A stretch of DNA of 5,524 nucleotides from an uncultured Holophagaceae bacterium (GTDB taxonomy: Bacteria; Acidobacteriota; Holophagae; Holophagales; Holophagaceae), in assembly GCA_903890595.1 (NCBI GenBank), contig CAITBU010000526.1, forward strand, positions 1 through 5,524. The letters run 5' to 3'. A program made the position numbers and the translations under genes. Shown piece after piece: positions 1-5,524 of the stretch. A model generated the notes under the pieces. That model searched no databases. It worked only from the letters and a program-made list of their open reading frames with translations, and was not told the origin of the DNA. The stretch's first letter is position 1, and the number at the start of each line of letters is the position of its first letter.

Positions 1-2
1 CC

Positions 3-71
3 ATGCGCAATCCCCTCCGTTCCATCGTCGCTGCGGCCTTCGCCCTGGTGACCACCCTGTCCCTGAACGCG
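3..71 (+). other. Sec-type signal peptide of the multicopper oxidase
   Basis: Residues 1-23 have a positive n-region (R2, R6), a hydrophobic core from I8 to L21 and a likely signal peptidase I site after L-N-A (A23, before D24). There is no Cys near the cleavage site, so it is not a lipoprotein. There is no convincing twin-arginine motif; this is notable because many smaller copper oxidases such as CueO use Tat. If Sec is used, copper would be loaded after export. Confidence 0.85.
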
Positions 72-3000
72 GACATGCCCCAGGGTGCCAACCGCACCGC
101 TGCTCCCACGGCGGGCGGCGACAAGGACGCGATCGTCGAGCGCGCCACCCGCCGCGCCGTCCTGGCTCAGGCGCGGACCGCTGCGGCCAAGCGCGCCAAG
201 GCGGCCCTCGCCGCAAAGGGCGGGAAGGTCGACCCGGCCCTCTTCGGCAAGAACCCCTCGCCCCGCAACGGCGCTGAGGTGGCGGCCAACCGCGGTCTCA
301 CCGTGGCCGGCGTCAAGGGTGCGGAGCAGGCCATGGCCATCCCCGGCCCTGGCTTCCAGCTGTCCCAGCCCGACTACATGTTCGGCACCGCCTCCAACTG
401 GCACAACACCAAGCCCATCCACAAGTTCGTCGACAGCCTGGCGGGCATCGGCGCGGCGCAGGCCAACAACCTGGGGAACTACATCCCGGTGGCTGCCCCG
501 AACCGCGACCTCTTCCCTGGCTCTGACTACTACGAGATCGATGTCGTCGAGTACAAGCAGAAGGTCCACAGCGAGCTGGAGCCCACCACCTTCCGGGGCT
601 ACATCGAGCACGGGGCTGTCAACACCACCCTCGGCACCACTGCCGGAACCCGCTCCAACTACCTCGGCCCCATCATCGTGGCCAAGAAGGATCGCGCTGT
701 GCGCATCAAGATGCGCAACCTGCTGCCCTTTGGTCCCGTAAATCCCACCACGGGTCGCGCCCCTGGCGACATTTTCCTGCCCGTGGACACCACCATGATG
801 GGCTCTGGCCTCGGCGCCAACCTGGGCACCGAAGTCCACACCCAGAACCGCGTTGAGTTCCACCTCCACGGCGGCCTCAACCCCTGGATCAGTGACGGCA
901 CCCCCCACCAGTGGATCACCCCCGCCGGTGAGACCACCAGCTACCCCAAGGGCGTGGTCTTCCAGAACGTGCCCGACATGGTCACCAACAGCACCGTGTT
1001 CCCCACCCCACCGGCCCCTGGGGACGGCATCGCCACCTACTTCTACTCCAACCAGCAGAGCGGCCGCCTGCTCTGGTACCACGATCACGCCTACGGTCTG
1101 ACGCGCCTCAACGCCTATGCCGGCCAGGCCGCGGGTTACCTCCTCGTGGATCCCACTGAGGTCCGCCTCATCAACCAGGGCATCCTGCCGAGCCCCGGCT
1201 CCACCCTCCCCATCGCTGAGGATCCCTGGGACACGGCTGCCTTCGATGCCAATACCCACCCGGTGAACCCCCCGCTGGTGAACAACGTCTACACCTATGG
1301 CATTCCCCTCGTCATCCAGGACAAGACCTTCGTGGATGAATCGACCCTTGGCACCCTCGGTGTCCAGGGTGGTACGGACCCCACGTGGAGCGTCCCTGCC
1401 TACGGTGGGGACGGCAGCCTGTGGTTCCCTCACGTCTACATCCCCAACCAGAACCCCGCCGACATCAGTGGCGCCAATGCCACGGGTCGCTGGGACTACG
1501 GCCCGTGGTTCTGGCCCCCGCTGACCTCCGCCGCCGGCCTGCAGCACCCCGCCGAGCCCATCCCGGGCGATCCCAATGGCACCGAAATCCCCGGCACGCC
1601 CAATCCTTCGCTGACGCCCGAAGCCTTCATGGACACGCCCGTGATCAACGGCGTGGCCTACCCCTACATCAACGTCCAGCCCACCGCCTACCGCTTCCGC
1701 ATCCTTGCGGGCGGCAACGATCGCTTCTGGAACCTGTCCTTCTTCCAGGCCGATCCTGCTGCACCCACCGAAGTGAAGATGCTTCCTGCTGCGCCGAATC
1801 CGGCCTGGCCTGCCACCTGGCCTGCGGATGGTCGCGCCGGGGGCGTGCCTGATCCCAGCACCGCGGGACCCTCCTTCATCCAGATCGGCAACGAGAGTGG
1901 CTTCCTGGCGACGCCCGTGGTGATCGCTCCCCAGCCCGTCTCCTACAACTACAACCGCCGCGACATCGTCGTGCTGAACGTGGCCGACAAGGGCCTCTTC
2001 CTCGGACCCGCCGAGCGGGCCGATGTGGTGGTGGACTTCTCGGCCTATGCCGGCCAGACCCTCATCCTCTATAACGATGCCCCGGCGCCCGTGCCTGCCT
2101 TCGACCCCCGCCTGGATTACTACACCGGCGACCCCGACCAGCGGGACAGCGGTGGTGCCAATACCACTGCGCCTGGCTTCGGCCCCAACACCCGCACCCT
2201 CATGCAGTTCCGGGTCGCTGCGGCCACCCCCAGCGCGCCCTTTGATGTGGTCAAGCTCTTCCAGGCCTTCGAGTCCACCAGCACCAGCAAGGGTGCCTTC
2301 GCCGAGTCCCAGCACACCCCCATCGTGCCCCAGCTCGCCTACCAGAAGGCCCTGAACAAGCCCCTCTATGCGGGTGCCAACGCTGCCTATGGCAATGACG
2401 TCTACTTCCGCATCCAGGACTTCCAGTCCCGCTACCCCTTCCCCAACATGGAGAACGGCACCCTGACCACGCCCTCCCTGGAGCCCAAGGCCATCCAAGA
2501 GCTCTTCGAGCTGGACTACGGCCGCATGAACGCCACCCTGGGCGTCGAGCTGGCCCGCACCAACTTCAACATCCAGACCACCATTCCTCTGGGCTACATC
2601 GACTCCCCCACGGAGATTCTCACCGACGGCACCACCCAGTACTGGAAGATCACCCACAACGGTGTGGACACCCACCCCGTGCACTTCCACCTCTTTGACG
2701 TCCAGGTGGTTAACCGCGTGGGCTGGGACGGCGCCGTGCGCATGCCTGAGCCGGCCGAGATTGGCTGGAAGGAAACCGTCAAGATGAACCCGCTGGAAGA
2801 CGTCATTGTCGCCTTCCGGCCCCTGTCTCCCCGTCTTCCCTTCGCCATCCCCAACAGCGAGCGTGAGCTGAACGTCCTGGAGCCAAACGGCACCCTGGTC
2901 ACCTTCACGGATCCGCTCACGGGCAACCCGATCCAGATGCCCAACACCCACCAGAGCTTCGGCTGGGAGTATGTGTGGCACTGCCACATCCTGGGCCACG

Positions 3001-5291
3001 AAGAGAACGACTTCATGCGCCCCCTGGTGCTGAATGTCGCCACCACCCTGCCTGCGGCGCCCAGCAACCTGACCGCCGCTGTCTCCGGGAACCACATCAA
3101 CCTGGCCTGGACGGACCACTCCACCAATGAGACCGGCTTCTCCGTGGAGCGCGGTCCCAGCGCAAGTGGCCCCTGGACGGAGATCGCCACCACCCTGCCC
3201 AACCAGCACAGCTACTCGGACTACGGCCTCGCGGCCGGCACCACCTACTGGTACCGCGTGGCTTCCTACAACCAGAAGGGCGCCTCTGCCTACACTGCCG
3301 CCCAGTCTGTCGCCAGCTCCGCCCAGATCTCCTTGGCCGGCATGGTCAGCACCTTTGACGGCCTCACCACCGCTCCCCTGGGTGGCGTCAGCCTCAGCAT
3401 CACGGGTAGCGGTACTGTCACCAGCGCCGTGCTCAACGGTGCCTACAGTGCCCAGGTGACCTCTGGCTGGGCCGGCACCATCACCCCCGCCCTGGCTGGC
3501 TTTGCCTTCACCCCCGCCAGCCGCACCCTGGCTGCTCAGACTGCCAGCCGTTCTGACCTGGGCTTCACCGCCCGCCCCGTACAGACCATCAGCGGCACGG
3601 TCTTCGGCAACGGCGCTCCCCTGGCTGGTGTCACCGTCACCCTCAGTGGTGGCGCTGGTAGCGGCGTCACGGATGCCAGTGGTGTCTATACCGTCCAGGT
3701 GGACACCGGCTGGTCCGGTCGTGCCGTCCCCTCCAAGGCGAACACCTCTTTCGCCCCTGCGTACCTTGACTACACCAACGTGACTGGCAACCTGGTGGCC
3801 CAGAACTACGACGCCACCGCCGTGCTCACCATCTCCGGCAACATCACCACCACCGGCTCCAGCCCGGCCTCCGGCGTCACCCTGTCCTTCAATGGGGTGA
3901 GCGGTGCCGTCCTGGCTTCTGGCACTGTCACGACGGATGTGGCCGGTAACTACAGCATCACCGTCCCCTCACCCTGGAACGGTCTTGTCACGCCGGCTCA
4001 GACGGGGTCCACCTTTACCCCCGCCAGCATCACCTACAACGCAGTCTCCACCGACCAGCTGGCTCAGAACTACGTCAGCTCTGGCTCGATCCTGATCACG
4101 GGCACCATTGTGGACAGCCTCGCGGCGGCCCTCTCCGGCGTCACCCTCACGGCCAGCTCTGGCCACACCACCACCACCAATGCCAGTGGCGTCTACAGCT
4201 TCTACCTGCCGGCCCCCTTCACCGGGACCGTCACACCTTCCAAGTCGGGCTATGTCTTTACCCCGACCAGCACGGCCTACACCGCCCAGGCTGCTGATCT
4301 CGCCGCACAGAACTACACCGCGGGTGCCGTCATCACCGTCTCGGGTCGGGTCACCTTGAACGCTGTCGGCCTGGCGGGGGCTACGGCCACCCTCAGCACC
4401 GGCGAGACCGCCCTGACGGACATCAACGGCAACTACACCCTCACCGTACCGCGTCCCTACAGCGGCAACATCAGCGTTGCCAAGGCCGGCTACTTCATCA
4501 CCCCGGCCAGCCTCAGCATCCTGTCGGCCTCCACCAACCAGACCGGCCTCAACTTCACCGCTGTCACGGCCATTCCCGTCACCGGCCAGATCCTTGCCGG
4601 CGGCCTCCCCCTGGCCAACGTGGTCGTCACCTTCAGCAACAACGGCGGTGCCTACCAGACCAACGCCAGCGGGGTCTTCACCGGCAGTGTCCCCTCCCGC
4701 TGGAGCGGCAGCATCACGCCCAGCCTCGCGGGCTACACCTTCACGCCGGCACTGCGCAACCTCACCAATGTCACGACGGCTCCTGCGGCTCAGAACTTCA
4801 CCGCCGCCGCCATCTATGCCATCTCCGGCAATGTCATCAACGGGGCTCTCCCCCTGGCTGGTGTCCGCCTCACCCTCAGCAATGCGGGCGGTAGCGTCAC
4901 CACCAACGCTGCCGGGGCCTACAGCATCAATGTCCCCGCAGGCTGGACCGGCACCATCACCCCGGTGCTCCGCGGCTACACCTTCAGCCCCACCGCCATC
5001 ACGGTTCCGGCTGTGGGTGCCAACCTGGCCGCCCTTGACTTCTTCACGGTCCGCACCATCAGTGGCACCACCCGCAACCGGGCTGGCGTCAGTGTCCCCG
5101 GCGTCACCATCACCTACACCGGTGGCACTGTTCTCAGTTCCGCCACGGGCACCTTCACCATCACGGTTCCCACCGGCTGGACGGGTACTCTCTCGGCTTC
5201 CGGCGGTGTTCTCACCACCTGGACCCCCGCGAGCTTCACCTACACCAACCTGCTCGCCAATGTCACTGGTCTAAGGTTCACCGGCCAGTAA
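3..5291 (+). CDS. Giant secreted multicopper oxidase (MofA/OmpB-like) with FN3 domain and eight C-terminal beta-sandwich repeats
   Basis: Predicted exported copper enzyme that oxidises a substrate at a type 1 copper and passes electrons to O2 at a trinuclear cluster. Order of parts: signal peptide 1-23; cationic Ala/Lys/Arg-rich segment about 40-75; first cupredoxin domain about 175-390; second about 427-700; a linker with the segment DYGRMNATLG at 838-847; third cupredoxin domain about 870-1012; FN3 about 1017-1106; eight repeats 1107-1762. All copper ligands are present: H287/H289, H360/H362, H891/H894/H896, H993/C994/H995/H999. The length (about 180 kDa) far exceeds CueO or CotA (about 500 residues) and fits the large MofA/OmpB-like group, which I recognise from the loop WISDGTPHQW after motif I and from DYGRMNATLG. 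Known members are linked to Mn(II) oxidation or Fe(III) oxide reduction; the substrate here is not determinable. The ATG at base 3 is favoured because a signal peptide begins there, but no upstream sequence is visible, so its ribosome-binding site cannot be checked. No heme motif, lipobox, LPXTG or PEP-CTERM signal is seen. The stop is TAA. Confidence 0.93.
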   Translation: MRNPLRSIVAAAFALVTTLSLNADMPQGANRTAAPTAGGDKDAIVERATRRAVLAQARTAAAKRAKAALAAKGGKVDPALFGKNPSPRNGAEVAANRGLTVAGVKGAEQAMAIPGPGFQLSQPDYMFGTASNWHNTKPIHKFVDSLAGIGAAQANNLGNYIPVAAPNRDLFPGSDYYEIDVVEYKQKVHSELEPTTFRGYIEHGAVNTTLGTTAGTRSNYLGPIIVAKKDRAVRIKMRNLLPFGPVNPTTGRAPGDIFLPVDTTMMGSGLGANLGTEVHTQNRVEFHLHGGLNPWISDGTPHQWITPAGETTSYPKGVVFQNVPDMVTNSTVFPTPPAPGDGIATYFYSNQQSGRLLWYHDHAYGLTRLNAYAGQAAGYLLVDPTEVRLINQGILPSPGSTLPIAEDPWDTAAFDANTHPVNPPLVNNVYTYGIPLVIQDKTFVDESTLGTLGVQGGTDPTWSVPAYGGDGSLWFPHVYIPNQNPADISGANATGRWDYGPWFWPPLTSAAGLQHPAEPIPGDPNGTEIPGTPNPSLTPEAFMDTPVINGVAYPYINVQPTAYRFRILAGGNDRFWNLSFFQADPAAPTEVKMLPAAPNPAWPATWPADGRAGGVPDPSTAGPSFIQIGNESGFLATPVVIAPQPVSYNYNRRDIVVLNVADKGLFLGPAERADVVVDFSAYAGQTLILYNDAPAPVPAFDPRLDYYTGDPDQRDSGGANTTAPGFGPNTRTLMQFRVAAATPSAPFDVVKLFQAFESTSTSKGAFAESQHTPIVPQLAYQKALNKPLYAGANAAYGNDVYFRIQDFQSRYPFPNMENGTLTTPSLEPKAIQELFELDYGRMNATLGVELARTNFNIQTTIPLGYIDSPTEILTDGTTQYWKITHNGVDTHPVHFHLFDVQVVNRVGWDGAVRMPEPAEIGWKETVKMNPLEDVIVAFRPLSPRLPFAIPNSERELNVLEPNGTLVTFTDPLTGNPIQMPNTHQSFGWEYVWHCHILGHEENDFMRPLVLNVATTLPAAPSNLTAAVSGNHINLAWTDHSTNETGFSVERGPSASGPWTEIATTLPNQHSYSDYGLAAGTTYWYRVASYNQKGASAYTAAQSVASSAQISLAGMVSTFDGLTTAPLGGVSLSITGSGTVTSAVLNGAYSAQVTSGWAGTITPALAGFAFTPASRTLAAQTASRSDLGFTARPVQTISGTVFGNGAPLAGVTVTLSGGAGSGVTDASGVYTVQVDTGWSGRAVPSKANTSFAPAYLDYTNVTGNLVAQNYDATAVLTISGNITTTGSSPASGVTLSFNGVSGAVLASGTVTTDVAGNYSITVPSPWNGLVTPAQTGSTFTPASITYNAVSTDQLAQNYVSSGSILITGTIVDSLAAALSGVTLTASSGHTTTTNASGVYSFYLPAPFTGTVTPSKSGYVFTPTSTAYTAQAADLAAQNYTAGAVITVSGRVTLNAVGLAGATATLSTGETALTDINGNYTLTVPRPYSGNISVAKAGYFITPASLSILSASTNQTGLNFTAVTAIPVTGQILAGGLPLANVVVTFSNNGGAYQTNASGVFTGSVPSRWSGSITPSLAGYTFTPALRNLTNVTTAPAAQNFTAAAIYAISGNVINGALPLAGVRLTLSNAGGSVTTNAAGAYSINVPAGWTGTITPVLRGYTFSPTAITVPAVGANLAALDFFTVRTISGTTRNRAGVSVPGVTITYTGGTVLSSATGTFTITVPTGWTGTLSASGGVLTTWTPASFTYTNLLANVTGLRFTGQ
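120..227 (+). other. Cationic Ala/Lys/Arg-rich, probably helical segment
   Basis: Residues about 40-75, just after the signal peptide, are dominated by Ala with many Arg and Lys (R47, R50, R51, R58, K63, R64, K66, K72, K75) and few acidic residues. The composition suggests a solvent-exposed helix or extended cationic linker before the first cupredoxin domain. The role is unknown; it could contact anionic surface polymers or be a propeptide. It lies outside the conserved oxidase core. Confidence 0.5.
861..911 (+). other. Copper motif I (HxH) and following conserved loop
   Basis: H287-L-H289 is the first HxH of the multicopper oxidase fold. By family knowledge H287 would bind the type 2 copper and H289 a type 3 copper. 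It is followed by G290-G291 and the loop WISDGTPHQW (295-304), which I associate with the large MofA/OmpB-like oxidases rather than with CueO or CotA. H302 in this loop is a further His near the cluster but is not a classical ligand. Confidence 0.9.
1074..1088 (+). other. Copper motif II (WYHDH)
   Basis: W358-Y359-H360-D361-H362 is the second HxH motif; both His are expected type 3 copper ligands. It is followed by a Gly/Ala-rich stretch ending in G378-Y379-L380-L381-V382, which matches the usual end of the first cupredoxin domain. Confidence 0.92.
1299..1331 (+). other. Start of the second cupredoxin domain
   Basis: Residues 433-443 (GIPLVIQDKTF) match the strand that opens the second domain of CotA- and bilirubin-oxidase-like enzymes. 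The domain probably closes near ERADVVVDF (671-679) and the strand TLILYNDA (685-692). This middle domain carries no copper ligands, as expected for three-domain oxidases. Confidence 0.75.
2667..2690 (+). other. Copper motif III (HxxHxH)
   Basis: D889-T890-H891-P892-V893-H894-F895-H896 is the canonical HPxHxH motif of the third cupredoxin domain. By family knowledge H891 binds type 1, H894 type 2 and H896 type 3 copper. Confidence 0.94.
2976..3017 (+). other. Copper motif IV (HCHxxxH) with Phe at the axial position
   Basis: W992-H993-C994-H995-I-L-G-H999 is the motif joining the type 1 site (C994, H999) to the type 3 pair (H993, H995), the intramolecular electron path. Counting five residues on from H999, where CueO-type enzymes have the axial Met, gives F1004; M1005 is one further. 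C994 is the only Cys I find in the whole protein. Confidence 0.93.
3051..3320 (+). other. Fibronectin type III domain
   Basis: Residues about 1017-1106 follow the FN3 pattern: PAAPSNLTA start, the strand with L1034 and W1036, the DHSTNETGF turn (1038-1046), SVER (1047-1050), then G-L-x-x-G-T-T-Y at 1075-1082 and Y1084-R-V at 1084-1086. It joins the oxidase to the repeat array and probably acts as a spacer or a protein/polysaccharide contact module. Confidence 0.88.
3321..5288 (+). repeat. Eight degenerate beta-sandwich repeats of about 80 residues (carboxypeptidase-regulatory/Ig-like)
   Basis: Eight in-frame protein repeats, placed by their opening [IVL]-x-G motif, whose Gly falls at residues 1113, 1198, 1279, 1367, 1448, 1528, 1609 and 1688. 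Spacings are 85, 81, 88, 81, 80, 81 and 79, and the last unit ends the protein. The shared pattern is SG, then LxGVxVTLS, T(D/N)A(S/A)GxYS, VPxxWxG, ITPxxxGYxFTP, ending in QN(Y/F)TA. This resembles carboxypeptidase-regulatory-like or Cna-B-like sandwiches. The array is rich in Thr, Ser, Ala, Gly and Val, has no Cys, one His and about 30 charged residues by hand count. It most likely forms a rigid extracellular stalk or adhesive tail. Unit 8 lacks the QN(Y/F)TA tail and ends at GLRFTGQ. Confidence 0.85.
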
Positions 5292-5300
5292 AGTCCTTGC

Positions 5301-5338
5301 CGCCGCAGGCTTCTCCGCGCTTCGGAGAGCCTGCGGCG
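5301..5338 (+). terminator. GC-rich hairpin after the oxidase gene, probable terminator
   Basis: The left arm 5301-5317 and right arm 5323-5338 pair along about 16 base pairs with one bulged T, around a five-base loop (5318-5322). It starts ten bases after the TAA stop. No run of T follows (the next bases are TAGTTGCGTC), so it is not a textbook intrinsic terminator; it could instead stall polymerase, act with Rho, or protect the 3' end of the mRNA. Confidence 0.6.
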
Positions 5339-5373
5339 TAGTTGCGTCTATATGCGACACGCAGTGCAGCCTT

Positions 5374-5376
5374 AGG
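5374..5376 (+). promoter_or_regulatory. Weak ribosome-binding site of the lipoprotein gene
   Basis: AGG lies seven bases before the ATG at 5384, in the context TTAGGTATACCC. The match to anti-Shine-Dalgarno is short but the spacing is right, and the resulting protein begins with a good lipoprotein signal, which supports the start. No confident -35/-10 pair is seen between the hairpin and this site. Confidence 0.45.
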
Positions 5377-5383
5377 TATACCC

Positions 5384-5524
5384 ATGATCCAGCGCGCTTC
5401 CCTGCTTCAACGCCACGCCGGCCTTCTGCTGCGACGTGCCATCGGACTGGGGGGCCTGCTGCTGCTGGCCGCCTGCGGCGGGGGAGGGGGCTCGACACCA
5501 CCTCCGGCGCCGACCATCACCAGC
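5384..5524 (+). CDS. Putative lipoprotein, N-terminal part only (runs off the window)
   Basis: The first 47 codons of an open frame continuing past the window end. The product begins with a basic n-region (R4, R10, R17, R18), a hydrophobic core GLGGLLLL (21-28) and a lipobox L28-A29-A30-C31, cut by signal peptidase II before C31 with lipid attachment. A Gly-rich linker (32-36) and STPPPAPTITS follow, a composition common in acidobacterial and deltaproteobacterial lipoproteins that often carry Ig-like or beta-propeller domains; here no domain is visible, so no function is assigned. The n-region is unusually long (about 18 residues), so a later start is possible, but no in-frame Met lies between 1 and the core. 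It sits 92 bases after the oxidase stop, beyond a hairpin, so it may or may not share its transcript. Confidence 0.8.
   Translation, partial: MIQRASLLQRHAGLLLRRAIGLGGLLLLAACGGGGGSTPPPAPTITS

Noticed and set aside
85..741. A 218-codon + strand open frame in another frame at the 5' end
   Set aside because: Low-complexity Pro/Ser/Arg/Thr product explained by frame shadowing of the oxidase coding sequence.
2594..3202. A 202-codon antisense open frame opposite copper motifs III and IV
   Set aside because: The overlapping + strand carries unmistakable catalytic motifs; the antisense product has no recognisable motif and such frames are common in GC-rich DNA.
4477..5274. A 265-codon open frame overlapping the repeat region on the same strand in another frame
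   Set aside because: Its product is almost only Pro, Ser, Ala, Arg and Thr, as expected from reading C-ending codons out of frame; no domain or signal is seen and the main frame has clear repeats.
3321..5288. CRISPR or DNA tandem array
   Set aside because: The periodicity is about 240 bases, in frame, and conserved mainly at protein level; no short identical direct repeats with spacers.
5353..5363. Small inverted repeat TGCG-ACA-CGCA upstream of the lipoprotein gene as an operator
   Set aside because: Only four base pairs per arm; expected by chance in GC-rich DNA and no promoter is placed beside it.
5480..5490. G-rich run as a phase-variable tract
   Set aside because: Two runs of five G broken by an A; too short and interrupted for typical slippage, and explained as codons of the Gly linker after the lipobox Cys.
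5271..5501. A 76-codon antisense open frame across the intergenic region
   Set aside because: It runs through the hairpin and opposite the lipoprotein signal sequence; the product shows no motif and no ribosome-binding site evidence was found.

Overview
The window holds one very large complete gene, a short intergenic stretch with a hairpin, and the first 47 codons of a second gene. Everything runs on the + strand. The DNA is GC-rich, with a strong preference for C in the third codon position. The protein types are a giant exported multicopper oxidase followed by a lipoprotein with a Gly-rich linker after its Cys. Together they suggest a Gram-negative, probably metal-cycling bacterium. My best guess is an acidobacterium of the Geothrix/Holophaga type, with Desulfuromonadota (Geobacter relatives) as the alternative. 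This is inference from protein style, as there is no taxonomic marker in the window.

Bases 3-5291 encode a 1762-residue protein. It has a Sec-type signal peptide (residues 1-23), then a cationic Ala/Lys/Arg-rich segment (about 40-75). The multicopper oxidase core spans about 175-1012 and carries all four copper-binding motifs. After it come one fibronectin type III domain (about 1017-1106) and eight degenerate beta-sandwich repeats of about 80 residues (about 1107-1762). The core resembles the large MofA/OmpB-like bacterial oxidases, which are linked to manganese oxidation in Leptothrix and to metal-oxide reduction in Geobacter. The substrate cannot be read from sequence.

Bases 5292-5383 are intergenic, with a strong GC-rich hairpin (5301-5338) that is probably a terminator although it lacks a T-tract. 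A weak ribosome-binding site precedes a lipoprotein gene that starts at 5384 and runs off the window. Its lipobox (L-A-A-C) is clear, but its function is not visible. The oxidase and the lipoprotein would both be exported; any functional link rests only on adjacency.

The most noteworthy points are the predicted Phe at the axial position of the type 1 copper site, the single cysteine in the entire 1762-residue chain, and the long, almost uncharged repeat stalk behind the enzyme.
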